Shown here: positions 13,001 to 24,900 of the stretch, in pieces | Position numbering within the stretch: the stretch's first letter is position 1 | Layout: each line of letters begins with the position of its first letter | Assembly: GCA_002751075.1 (NCBI GenBank) | Contig: NAOQ01000448.1 | Span: 9,040 to 59,158, forward strand | DNA from: Ichthyophonus hoferi | Lineage: Eukaryota > Opisthokonta > Ichthyosporea > Ichthyophonida > Ichthyophonidae | Direction of reading: 5' to 3' | Length of the DNA stretch: 50,119 nucleotides | Program-made: the position numbers and the translations under genes | The notes under the pieces: model-generated | The model's input: the letters and a program-made list of their open reading frames with translations, nothing else | The model's database searches: none | Told to the model about the DNA's origin: nothing

Positions 13001-16000
13001 AGGTTGAATAAGAAAGGTCGGTGCTTTGAATATATCAACTAATAATATTTATTTTGGTTTTATTATTGGACCACCATCATTCATTTACACCTCGGACGTA
13101 CATCTAACCATACTGATAGCTGTTTTACAAATTTATGCTCTCTATATGTGTGTACATAGTATAGTATAATGCAATATGTACTATACATTTCCAGATGCCC
13201 CCTTTATTACTGTTTGTTGTAAGTAAACATAATAAATGCAATGAAAAATATGAAGGAAAAATAATACTTTATGTGCTTGATCCTATTATGTAAGTTACCC
13301 TTTTTTTTCTTCTTTTTTCTTTTTGTTGTTGTTTTTTGTTTTATGACTTGATTTGCTTTTTCCATTATCCTATTATATAAGTTATGTATATAGTCTCATA
13401 CAGAAGTATTTCTATGTATATAGGGCCCTGAGCTACTGGTGGACTTGACCCAGTATGACTATTCGCTGGATATGTGGTCACTGGGATGTATGTTTGCTGC
13501 GATGATCTTTAAGAAAGATCCCTTCTTTCATGGCCATGACAACTATGATCAACTTGTTAAAGTATGTTTTATATGTTTAACAGCGTTTATTACTACTTTG
13601 TCTATGGTCTTTATATCTCTTATACTATGTTTTAAGTGGTGTTAATGTACATGTATCTATCTATATATAGTATTCTGTTTATGTTTGAGGCCTAGTTACA
13701 ATACTCCTTTTGCAAGTGATTTCTATACGTATGCTACTAATAATGTGTTTGGCTATTGACCAGGTGTTATTATTTAATATACTGCATAGCTAGGGGTGGA
13801 TATATACATATAATCTTCATAAACATTTTATAGTTTAATTTTAATTTCAATTTTAACATTGTAAAATACCTTTAATTTATTTTAATTTTTTAGACACCAA
13901 TACATAGGAATGAATGTATAAAATGTTAAATATCAGTTTTAATGTTTGTGAAGGGGAGAGTATGATAGGTTGCCGGGGAATATATGTTTAAATTTAAATT
14001 TTAAAACGCTATTATATATAGTAAGCATTGTAAGTGGTGGTAGCATATGCAAATATTTTAATAGCATATATACAGAACGATTGAATCATTTACATCATGT
14101 TAACTAACTATTCTATGGCTTTAGCTTCTTTATTTATGAGTGGTTATTCACTCTTTATACAGACCGGATGTGTTATTTGACGTGTGATTGGAAATATCAT
14201 GCATACTATTATACATACTATATCATGGCATATTCTCAATCCCTCGACACTAAAATCACAGCGCAATGCATTTATTGTAGCTAGATTGCATAAATAAATG
14301 ATTAAATCATCAACATTGGAATATAATAATTGTTTTCTGCGGAGATATCCCCTAGTGACGAGATCCTAGAACCTATGGAAGGAAGACCATATATAGTATA
14401 TATACACCCATATAGTAGCATATGATATTCTTAATATTACAACGCAATCCTACACTTTATAAATAGTGATTGTAAGCCAATAATTACATGGGAACATAAA
14501 GGAACTTATAGCCGTCCAATGGGAGTTCACATACTATATATATTACTACTTCTCTATTAAATCTGTTATTTCAACTGGTAGTTGTGGCAACCAAAGCTAT
14601 ACCTTTATTCTTTCTTCACTCAAATGAATTTTATTTTGCATACTATGCAAATCACTTTTCATAATGAAAGTATTAACATAATTAGGTGAGAGTTTCGATA
14701 TAAGCTCTGGTATGATATGATAAATGTGGAAAGTAGTTTTGATGACAGCCATGAGCCCCACCTTTTTTTGTAAAATATCTTGTAATGGAATCGAGTTAAT
14801 AGAAAATTGGATATAGATATAGATATACATAATCCAAAAGTCAATCCAGAAAGAGTTTTAAATTTTATTGTTTTTTTTCCTTTTCCTGCTATGTTTCTGT
14901 GATTATATAGATAAAAAACAAAATTGATTGATGTTGTTACTATAGTATATTATTGTGTAAAGCTGGATTTGGATCGATAAAGTGATTCTAAGTTTTTAGA
15001 TTAAATACTGCAAGGGTTGTAGAGGTAAACAACACTTGTGTGTAATCATAACTTAGTATGTATTATAGTATGCTTTATAGCATGTATTATAGTATGCTTT
15101 ATAGCATGTATTATAGTATAAGAGATAGAATTATATAGCAGTCTAGATATAGATATATATGACCATACGTTACTACTACAAACCCCTTAAGCGCAATTAT
15201 TATTAGTATAAGTACTGGAACCCTTAGAATGTGTTATCTAAGTGAAAATGTGACTCTGCTCTGATTTTAAGGTATAGTAGCCAGTCACACAGACTTGTAA
15301 TTTTTAATACAAGTTTACATTATCACTTAATTTTTTATTACCAGATTACTCATGGGTTTGTGTATTACCAGATTGCCAAGGTATTAGGAACGGATGAGCT
15401 TCATGCCTATCTGAGCAAATATAGCTTAGAGCTTGATCCCTACTTTGACAATATGGCAAAGTATGCGATGACTTTCCTTTTCCCTTTCTTTTTCCTCTTG
15501 TGTTTTTGTATTTTCCGTTGTGAAAGGTTATTCAATTGACTGTTATTGGCACCATACTTGATTGTTCATTATGTACAGTACAATTTTTTATTTTCTTATT
15601 GTTGAAGTATTTCAGCTACTACCATCATTGGACTGCATACTTCATTATGTCTTGTACGAAAACGCACTGTTTATTGTTGGTTTCTATATATTTATTAGTG
15701 TTGTAATATAATATTACGCTAATAATTGGAATTATGTTTAAGCTACATTAGTGGGTATGTATTGTGTTGTATAATAGTGGTGTTTCATAGTATATGCACC
15801 TTAGTATACGTTACTGCATGTTGGAATATTTAGTCTTTTATACCTTGATTTATATTATGATTCATTTATAAAATGCTGAAGAGATAAGTGTATATGTATG
15901 TGTGTATGTATGTAAATATACATGTATATTTCTATAGACAAACATATATTTGTTTGCATGTGTATGTGTTAATCTATTTCTATGCTTCTCTCATCCATAC

Positions 16001-17826
16001 CCATATATCTCTACGTTGGCTGGAATATATATATTATTAAAGTATAAGAGAGTCTAGTATACTATAGCACAGTAGCTCTATAGAAGCCAGACATACTTCT
16101 TTACCTCGGCGTTTGCTTTCCCGTGCACTAAGAAATATCATGTTATTGTATATACTATGTACAGGTAGTATTAAACATATATATAGCACCATATCTTATT
16201 TTTCTCATTTTTCTCGCACATCTCTTAGACTTACAACTATGCTATAAACATGGCATGTATTTCCCCATTATTTATTAACAATATCCTTATATTTCTATAA
16301 GACCTTTTACTAACTGCCACACACATAAAATTTTAATAGTGAATTAGTGTATGTATGTAAATTTGGTTAATTAACTTTCCAGAGCCAACCACAAACCTTT
16401 TTAACCCATTGGTCTGATATAATTATACAGGTATCCCAAGAAAGAATGGACGAGGTTTATCACTCCTGAGAACCAGCATTTTGTCTCTCCTGAAGCTATT
16501 GATTTCTTGAGCAAGCTATTGCGCTACGATCATCAGGTAAATATTGACGTCAATGTATATATATATTGGTATATGTAATCCTGTTAAAAACCCTTAAACA
16601 CTTTCCTTTTATTTATACATGGTGGGTTTCATGATATGTTATTTGATGTGCTGATTGGGTTGATATATGTAAACTTACATGGGATTAGGGATCATGTGTA
16701 TTCCCTTTCGACTGATTGGGTAAATATCATAATCAAAGGCCAATAAGGTCATCGAACTGATTACTTTATTTGGTAATTCAAAGCACTGATAGCGTTGGAT
16801 TTTTAGCAGAGTGGTAATAGATGGTAGATGTCATGACTTGAGTTGGTTTCTATTGCATTATAAGATGCTGGCAACATAAAGCCAAACAAAGCACACAGTT
16901 ATGAACCATCTTTGAGCAGTTGTTTTTTTATACTGCTGCCAACCATTAATAACAATCACTTCTAAACCCATATTTATGAAAAAATATTCTTTTCTATATA
17001 CTCTATTATTTCATCTGTTGGTATTCATGTATTTATAGTACATATAGTATATATAGGATGTCTATAAATGGTTTGATGTTAAAAGTAGTATCTGCTTACA
17101 CTGTGCCTCTTACAGGAACGCTTCACCGCCAAGGAAGCTATGGAGCACCCATATTTTGGTGAGTAGATCGGTCGTGTTTTTTTCTATCTCTCATTTGAAT
17201 CCACTTTTGTTAATCTTTTGCATAGGGCAGTGTAGGTGATGTTATTGTGCATTATAGTATTATATAATCTAATAAATACTATAATACAATCAGCTCTACA
17301 GTAGTGATCACAATTGTTACTGTTATTGTTATTATTATTATGTATCAATTAGTAGCCTACCTACCATAAGAAAATAAGCTAGACATATTGGGATTATATG
17401 AAGTCCTATTGTTACAATTGGATAGTCCACTGACCTAGTAAGATAGTGCTTATTGACCAAGTTCTGACTATATGCATTTAGCTCCTAATAACTTAGCATA
17501 TATTTTATATTCAAAATAATCCACAGACACATGCTTTGTGATATTTGCCTTTATTTTCTTGTATATTTGTTTCTTGTTTTGTCTGAACTGTCTTATAAAG
17601 CTTAATTAATATGTGAGACCGTGAACAACGGCTCAGTCATATTGCTATCAATTGACTACAAACCTTTTTATCTTTATATCTCTTTCATTAGATCCTATTT
17701 ATTATTTGTTTATATCTAGTACAAATTATCCATACCATTTATACTTGTATATATGTATACATGTATTCTATGGTGTTATGGTTTTGTATTAACTCGGCCA
17801 TTCTTACAGCTCCTGTACGAAAGTAA
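10028..17826 (+). CDS. CSNK2A: casein kinase 2 catalytic subunit alpha (10 exons, complete)
   Basis: Constitutive Ser/Thr kinase of acidic sites; it acts alone or in a tetramer with CK2 beta. Exons: 10028-10125, 10689-10902, 11396-11506, 12187-12270, 12643-12726, 13424-13561, 15372-15460, 16431-16536, 17116-17158, 17810-17826. They total 984 nt (327 residues), all GT-AG, phases matching throughout. Motifs: SKARVYADI near the N terminus, Gly-rich loop GRGKYSEV (45-52), catalytic Lys67 in [16 protein letters not shown] with its basic cluster, HRDVKPHN (Asp155), the CK2-specific DWG (174-176), GPELLVD, and [12 protein letters not shown]. The start is the ATG giving [13 protein letters not shown]. 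Unusual points: the near-invariant PREYWDYE reads PLAYYDYD, the GRHSRKRW segment reads AKYPKKEW, and the protein ends five residues after HPYF, without the usual tail. An alternative acceptor lies before exon 7. Confidence 0.97.
12765..12830. repeat. (TAGTA)n-type microsatellite in CK2 alpha intron 5
   Basis: Imperfect pentameric AGTAT repeats directly downstream of the exon 5 donor. Similar tracts recur at 19030-19155, around the assembly gap at 23465-24230 and near 38460-38730, so this simple-repeat family is common here. Confidence 0.8.
15051..15122. repeat. three-copy 24-bp direct repeat in CK2 alpha intron 6
   Basis: The unit ATGTATTATAGTATGCTTTA plus TAGC is repeated almost perfectly two and a half to three times. 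It is a short local tandem duplication without coding potential. Confidence 0.8.
15341..15371 (+). promoter_or_regulatory. tandem 3' splice sites before CK2 alpha exon 7
   Basis: TATTACCAGATT occurs twice, with AG ends at 15344 and 15371. The upstream site has the better pyrimidine tract (TTAATTTTTTATTACCAG). Using the downstream site gives the conserved YDQLVK-IAKVLGT join. Using the upstream site adds 27 nt without a stop, encoding ITHGFVYYQ. The downstream site is inferred to be the main one from protein conservation only. Confidence 0.75.
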
Positions 17827-19654
17827 AACAGAACCGGCCACAAAAAGTACAGAGTTTTAAGGGATTCTGCAGTGATTGCATGCATGGAATGCTCCTTCAC
17901 TATAGCATTTCATCTTGATTATTAACTCTTTCAAGGCGTATGCTTATGACTGTCTTAAAACAAATTAGGCAATTCCAGATATGTGATATCTTTGTGTTTT
18001 CCGTTCATCAAGGCTTCTGCGAACAAAGCTACTCAATAAAGTAAAAGATATTTCTCAGCACTGACTGGCTACATATGTATATATATTATAGCAGGTTGAT
18101 GGGTCAGTGTTTAATTATGATCAGGATCATGTGTTATTCACTGGGTATGCAAAGTAATTTGTATTCATGTTTGATAGCTAATGCCATTCATGTCTGTCTT
18201 GGATATGCCATATGTGAATTAACTAATACTTTAGACTTTTCTTTTATTTTTTTGTATTACTTAAACAAGAAATAGTTTATAGTCACAATTTCCTGCTGTT
18301 GTAAATTTTCATAATAGAATAAATACTAGACTATTACAGTATAATAATTAGATCACTTGGTATGTAACTACTGATATGCCTTTGTAGGCACTGTGATACA
18401 GCTGCGCGCTAAGAAAACAAGAAACACAGTATTGTATTCAATAATATACAGTAGGATAAAACTGCCAGGTGTACTGTACTCTAGTTAAGTGGGAGAAATT
18501 GAACTGCACATATATCTTAAAACTGTCCTGTTACAATATATACTCGTAACCGGAGCTGTGGCATTTCTGTTTTACGTGGCAGCAGTAAAAAGATATGATC
18601 TTTTTGGGAGCCTTAAACTGGCTTTCAAACAAATAAAAAAATAATTGAGTATGAATGACATCACTTATTATGGGGGAAAGACCCACTCAGTACACGAGAG
18701 CATCCTACCATTCAGGCCTTTTCTCATCATCCCTTATACAAATACAATACAAAGTGTTTTCAGATCTCTGCTCGGGTTTCATTAATAAATGCGGGGAAGT
18801 GAAATCCTATTTTTCGGTTGGTTTTTCTGTCTTCTCAGAGAGAGGTCGCACAAATGGGAACTCGCGCATGTCACATACGATGCATTTGCTCACTTACCAA
18901 AAAATAATATAGTGTATTTTTTAAAAAAAATAATCAAAATGAGGATTGGAGCAAGCAATTATAGTTTATTACAATTGCCATTTCTCCAATAAAGCTCTCC
19001 TTTCTTTCCCGACCCGGCCGGACGCACCAATGGTATACTATACTATACTTACTATATTATACTATATTCTACTATATTATATCATATTTCACTATATTAT
19101 ACTATGATATACTATACTGTACTATATGTAATATACTCTACTGTACTATACTGTGCAAGCTTGAGTCAGTGAATCATATAAGAAGAATCTAAATGAATCA
19201 GCCACCTAGAATTATTTTGTTTAAGTTTGTCGATCTACGCCTTGTCTGCAACTATTTCATAAGAATGCACTATTTGGCATGTTTAGGTAAGATAATTATA
19301 GCTTGTCAACATGAAAATCAGTGAAAAAAAGAATTTTAAGACTTTCAGTGGAGAAAGATTTCAAATTTATCAATAATTCTTTATCTACGCATAAGATGGT
19401 AAAGGGTTATACTATACATTGGTTATAGACACATTTAATGACGTACTTTCGTACTGAAAATAAGCAAAAGATAATAAGTGTAAAAGGTTGCATAGGTGGA
19501 AAAGAGATGCAAAAATAAAATAAAATATATCTATTCATATTGGCATATTGTTATAGTCGCCTATAATATCCATCCGATGGAATGAAGGGCAAATCTATTG
19601 ATATCAGGTGTGAGAATGATACGGCTTAATTATTAACATCTAGTATCATTGCAG
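17827..19654. other. CK2 alpha 3' flank and intergenic DNA
   Basis: An AATAAA polyadenylation-type hexamer lies at 18035-18040, about 210 bases after the CK2 alpha stop. A GC-richer island at about 18640-19020 has an open frame in each of two phases but no recognisable protein. From 19030 to 19155 there is an (ACTAT)n-like microsatellite. Nothing else is supportable. Confidence 0.5.
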
Positions 19655-19764
19655 CCAATCATATTTGCCTTGCTTGGGGCAGAAGATTAGATGCGCGGAA
19701 CAATTCCCTATTGGTTTAGAGGTATTTAAAACAGAGCTCCGTGCCAAAAACAGACATCGGACAT
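19655..19764 (+). promoter_or_regulatory. putative CCAAT/TATA-type promoter
   Basis: AGCCAATCATAT near 19655 is followed by TATTTAAA near 19721 and an ATG at 19765. The same 12-mer recurs upstream of the gene at 20791. This is inference from motif order and spacing; no transcript start is known. Confidence 0.4.
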
Positions 19765-20608
19765 ATGATTGGTTGTGGTTCTAAAGATTACGTCGTATCT
19801 CATACTAAAATGAGGATCGTGTAAGTAATAGATTTCATGATATAGGTAACTATAAGCTAATCAAGAAATAATTTCATTTGTTGTATACAGATTTATTTTA
19901 AAATTTTGGTTTGGCTGAATACTTTATTGATTTAGAGAAATAAAGCTGATTTGCTTATGATTTAACTCTAATCTAAAGCAACTCACCCAAAAGCCGTATG
20001 TATGGTATGGATCTAGTTAGCACTGGCTTACAATATATTGCAAAGCGTCCATTATCCTCATTTATCAAAAAAAATAAAAACTGGTAAGCGTTTGCATATG
20101 ATACCTAAATAAATATATATGTTATTTGAAAAAATAAGAATAGATGACACAAACATGAGTTTTGAGTGAGAGCTAAAAAAAAGAGATGGATGTACGCTCT
20201 TAAACCGTTGTATCCAGCTGTATGCCCTGTGTAACCCAACATATGTTTCCTACAATATTATATGATCACCAACAGATGAGATGGAGTGTGAAGTGACTAC
20301 CGTAAGTGAGATTATTGCATCTAATAAGTGATCTTATTGGTTCGGAAGTCATTTGATCAGTATTCGGTGCTATCGTAGACCTTAATTTATAAGACTTTTT
20401 TTATTGGCTTCCACAGAAATATGAGTTCATGGTAATAAACATATTTTGTCCAAAGTAAGTATACAAATAATGTATAAACATATTTGTTTTATTATTAAAT
20501 TATTTTTCATTGCCATTACTATAAAGATTTTTAGCTTTATTAAAAAGCACAATGAAGATAATGAATCGGAAAAGTTTTAACCTTTTGAGCAGGATCCGGT
20601 TAAATTGA
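19765..20608 (+). CDS. possible small four-exon transcript, unrecognised
   Basis: Three strong donors (each GTAAGT) alternate with plausible acceptors: 19765-19820, 20276-20301, 20417-20454, and a last piece starting at 20593. Exons 2 to 4 join in one open frame (EMECEVTT, then KYEFMVINIFCPK, then IRLN and a stop at 20606-20608). Exon 1 starts MIGCGSKDYVVSHTKMRI but ends in a phase that meets a stop when joined to exon 2. Either an exon is missing, exon 1 is untranslated, or this is a non-coding or chance arrangement. I do not recognise the peptide. It could also be the spliced leader region of the gene at 20791. Confidence 0.3.
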
Positions 20609-20657
20609 AGTGATTTGCTAAATATCGCAACATTAATTAATATACGTTGAAAAATTG

Positions 20658-20790
20658 TTAGCCAATCATATGCACATAAATACTAGAAAAATAATATATA
20701 AGCAACTGACGCTAAAATTTGAGAGACAAAAGATTAAATTGAACAAATAATATTTTCTCTCAACAATAAATAGAAAACAAACCTACTAAC
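20658..20790 (+). promoter_or_regulatory. putative promoter of the 129-residue gene
   Basis: AGCCAATCATAT near 20658, then TATATAAG near 20693, then the ATG at 20791. An in-frame TAA lies about 25 bases before the ATG, which supports that start. CCAAT-to-TATA spacing of about 35 bases and TATA-to-ATG of about 100 are plausible for a short leader. Confidence 0.5.
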
Positions 20791-21180
20791 ATGGGAAAAT
20801 TTCAAGTACCTGCCTCTTTTGTAGCTGCACCAATGCGTGAGGATAACAAACGCATATCTGAATACGACCAGATGGGAATATATGGCCCTTACCGATCTCT
20901 GACACGTCATATCGCCTACATGGGAACTTCCAGCAATGTACCTCAGGTTTTACATAGTAATGAAAACTTGCATATACTAGGTAGTCTGCAAAAAGATGGT
21001 GTTGATCCACAAATGCTTGAGATTAAAGGTGTAGAGTCGGTGTGGTATGATGCAATTCACGATACAATATGGCTTCGTACCCAGCGTTTTGCCTATCAGT
21101 TGCTTGACCCTCACCCCGACAATGAAGCCTGCTTTGAGTGTGTGAAAATGGCTGCTCGTGAACAGGTTGCCAAAAAATAG
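20791..21180 (+). CDS. intronless gene for an unrecognised 129-residue protein
   Basis: A single open frame from ATG to TAG, clearly GC-richer than its flanks. It starts MGKFQVPASFVAAPMREDNK, continues with SEYDQMGIYGPYRSLTRHIA, and ends ACFECVKMAAREQVAKK. It has no signal peptide, membrane segment or low-complexity stretch. Composition is mixed and globular-looking, with two cysteines close together (CFEC) near the C terminus. I do not recognise the family. It is flanked by a CCAAT/TATA-like promoter and by AATAAA at 21312-21317, about 130 bases after the stop, so it looks like a complete small gene. It is convergent with the CCDC97-like gene, whose stop lies 775 bases downstream. The lack of introns is odd next to neighbours with 6 to 17 exons; retroposition is one possible reason. 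Confidence 0.75.
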   Translation: MGKFQVPASFVAAPMREDNKRISEYDQMGIYGPYRSLTRHIAYMGTSSNVPQVLHSNENLHILGSLQKDGVDPQMLEIKGVESVWYDAIHDTIWLRTQRFAYQLLDPHPDNEACFECVKMAAREQVAKK

Positions 21181-21954
21181 GCCAGATAGTCGGGTAGTTA
21201 AAATATTGTAAGGAAACTGCCATAAGCTCATAATTAAAACGGCTCTGATGATCAGTTCCATAATAGAAAACGATACTCAGTCTGGGTTGATAGCTAAGAT
21301 TAAGACAATTAAATAAAATTTTAAAAGTCCATATGTTTACTTTGGGCAGGCTGCAATCTTGCATATATACCCAATTTTAGATTGAATTTTCAAGTTTAGA
21401 ATCCAAATAAAAAAGTTTTTTTATAAAAATTTAGCAATGAGGCATTTGGATTAATGCAATAAACATTGCAAGCATTTTTATGTTATCGTGAAAGTTGATA
21501 TGCACGTAAATGTTTGATCTTTTTGCTCAGACTAATCACTCATCTTTGAAACAATGCATGCAAGAAATAATATGTACAAAGGCAACCAAATTCATGATTC
21601 TAGAAGTATATGTTGATTTTTGCTTGTATAGTCATTATCTACCTCATTTTAGGATGGTACACAACAACTGCAAATAGAGAATTGGCAAAAAGATCTTTAT
21701 TCAGTTATCACTGTAGAATCAAGAGTGTATGTCCTGTCACAGACAGAGACCTTTTATACTCTCCAAGTATGGCATATTATACTATATATTATATATATAT
21801 ATAGACTATTTCGCAATCTAATCATTAATTGATTTAGATAATAATTACTTTTTCCTTTGCTGTATATGTAGCCATTTTAGCAATACATCGGGTAAATTAC
21901 GACAAACCTACGGCAATCATGCCCATAAAATTACGGGACTTAATATATATACAA
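21181..21954. other. convergent intergenic region with a repeat R2 copy
   Basis: Contains AATAAA at 21312-21317. A copy of a second interspersed repeat (R2) lies at about 21634-21775, sharing CTTTATTCAGTTATCACTG and CCTGTCACAGACAG...ACCTTTTATACTCT with copies near 31005-31090 and 36265-36350. No gene seen. Confidence 0.6.
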
Positions 21955-24900
21955 TTAATCCTCGTCAAAATACCGATCCTCCGCATCTCTATTCGCTTCG
22001 TCACACTCATCCAGGGTTGAATCCTGGTCTATGATTGGATAATCTATATCCTGCAATGAAATGCAATGATTCAGATGGAGTATACACCACATAGAGCTAC
22101 AACAACATAGGTGAAAAGCAGTTAGTCTAAATTAATTTATCAACAATCAGATTATCCAATAGTCTATATATATAGCATGCTATATTTAGAAGGTTTAAAA
22201 AGGTTTTATCAATGTCAATATCTTCCTTTTCCCCCCTATAACTATACCGAATAAAAAAATTCTGTCTTTATTTAATTCTCTGCTTATAATTACGACTGTC
22301 ATTCCCAATAAGTGAGATAATAGTTACAATATAGTAAGATAGTAGCTACAGTAGAGTATGATTAAACCTATATATATATATGCGTATACCTCGGTAAACT
22401 AGCTGCTTCAAGTATCTGATCTCAAAATAGATTGTTTTTTTAACTATATATATAAAAGATTATACTAATAGATAGGTCAACCAAACGTAGACAAATAAAA
22501 ACAATAATCAAGAACTAAAATGCAATGAAATTAAATATTATAAAACTAAATGATACCTGATCTTTGCCAGAAAGAAATTGCTCCCTCATAAGCCGTTCAA
22601 ATTCCATTCTTAATGCTTCTTTTTCGTTATCTGTTATGTGTGGTCTTTGATTCTGCTGTATATATAGAGAGGGAGAGAGAGAGGGAGGGAGAGGGAAAGA
22701 TAGTGAGAGAGAGAAAGTGGAAGAGGGATGAGGAAAGAGGACAAGCAGCTACAAAAGGGAAATTGTTTTTTTGGGCATATTGGGAACAAAGGCGAGTTTA
22801 GCATTAGACACCATTCATAGATATTATCTTTATTAGACCACCTAGGTAGGATATACTCCATTGTATACAATATAAAACATAGAAACATATCATTGTCCTT
22901 ACTAGACAGTGATTGGTAAATATATAGGAGAGATCTATTGTTGGGGCATATATGGGAGAGTTAAGAGCAAAAAGAAATATAAGGAACCAATAGAAAGACG
23001 AAAGAAGAAAAGAGGAAAGCTGGAAGAGAGCAGGATAGAAATAAATAAATATTGGCATCGATATTAACTGTACATACCACACCATTGCATTCCTCGGTAT
23101 CGGAATCTGTCCTATCCTCTCTCTCTTTCCCTTTCCCTTTCTCTATATTTCTCTCTGCTTCTCTCTCTTTATCTTTCTCCCTCTCCCTCTCCCTCTCCCT
23201 CTCCTCTTCTCCTTCTATCTCATCCTCACTATCACTATCAAACTCTTCTATCTGTTCTTCTTGCTGGGTCGCTCTCCCGCATGTTTTGTCTATAGGTAGT
23301 AGAGGGTTAAAGATATATATATATATGTATATGTATGTATATGCAATTGCAGTACAGTACGTATAGATATATACGTATTTATATCTTAAACAACTAATCA
23401 TGACATATTACTCTCACACTATGTGAGTATATGTGTATACTAGGCTAGGTTAGCTTTCAAATATATAGTGTAGTGTATAGTATATAGTATAGTGTATAGT
23501 ATAGTGTATAGTANNNNNNNNNNNNNNNNNNNNNNNNNNNNNNNNNNNNNNNNNNNNNNNNNNNNNNNNNNNNNNNNNNNNNNNNNNNNNNNNNNNNNNN
23601 NNNNNNNNNNNNNNNNNNNNNNNNNNNNNNNNNNNNNNNNNNNNNNNNNNNNNNNNNNNNNNNNNNNNNNNNNNNNNNNNNNNNNNNNNNNNNNNNNNNN
23701 NNNNNNNNNNNNNNNNNNNNNNNNNNNNNNNNNNNNNNNNNNNNNNNNNNNNNNNNNNNNNNNNNNNNNNNNNNNNNNNNNNNNNNNNNNNNNNNNNNNN
23801 NNNNNNNNNNNNNNNNNNNNNNNNNNNNNNNNNNNNNNNNNNNNNNNNNNNNNNNNNNNNNNNNNNNNNNNNNNNNNNNNNNNNNNNNNNNNNNNNNNNN
23901 NNNNNNNNNNNNNNNNNNNNNNNNNNNNNNNNNNNNNNNNNNNNNNNNNNNNNNNNNNNNNNNNNNNNNNNNNNNNNNNNNNNNNNNNNNNNNNNNNNNN
24001 NNNNNNNNNNNNNNNNNNNNNNNNNNNNNNNNNNNNNNNNNNNNNNNNNNNNNNNNNNNNNNNNNNNNNNNNNNNNNNNNNNNNNNNNNNNNNNNNNNNN
24101 NNNNNNNNNNNNNNNNNNNNNNNNNNNNNNNNNNNNNNNNNNNNNNNNNNNNNNNNNNNNNNNNNNNNNNNNNNNNNNNNNNNNNNNNNNNNNNNNNNNN
24201 NNNNNNNNTGCAGTATATAGTATATATATATGGACGTGTACAATATAAAAGAATAGAATAGTAGTATGTAAAGGTTATAATATGACTATGCGATGACAAT
24301 TACTATATATATATATATATCATGGCTACTGTCTATTGATTACATTTTATGTGCACGATCAAGAGAACATTCCATTGGCTTACCATATTCACCCAATAGA
24401 AATTGACTAAGCATACTAGTTTCCCCTCCCAACCCATTGGCGGTTGCTTCCGCCTTATGTAAGGTTACCGTCTCCGCATTGGTCAGATATTGACCAATCA
24501 TTTCGTGGAATAAGGTAGGATTGCGTGATTTCATATAAGCATCACTAAAATAATTGCCTGAGGGAATATAAACAAAGATATGGTAAATACAACATCATGC
24601 AAATATACGGCTACTCTATAATATTAATGTGTAGGTATGTATGAGTGTTAGTATAATAAATTCGTGCTAAATGGCTAATTAATCTATATATGGTACACTG
24701 TGTCCTATAAGTAAAAACATCTCTGCCTGTGGCAATACCAACACCATAAGATAATAACTATAATACAGTGAGATAAGAATAAGTGAAAAAAACAAAACAC
24801 TAAGAACATAACCGTAGCATAGGTCGGAATTGCAGCTCAGATATAGTCCTTTATCAATAATGAAGGATTGAGAGTAAGGGATAGGAAGAGGATATAACAA

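Noticed and set aside
20977-21364. Minus-strand frames of 94 and 113 codons opposite the 129-residue gene
   Set aside because: They are shadows of the plus-strand coding sequence, with no splice or promoter support.
23440-24299. Several open frames of 240-280 codons on both strands
   Set aside because: They run through the assembly gap of unknown bases and consist almost only of undetermined residues.
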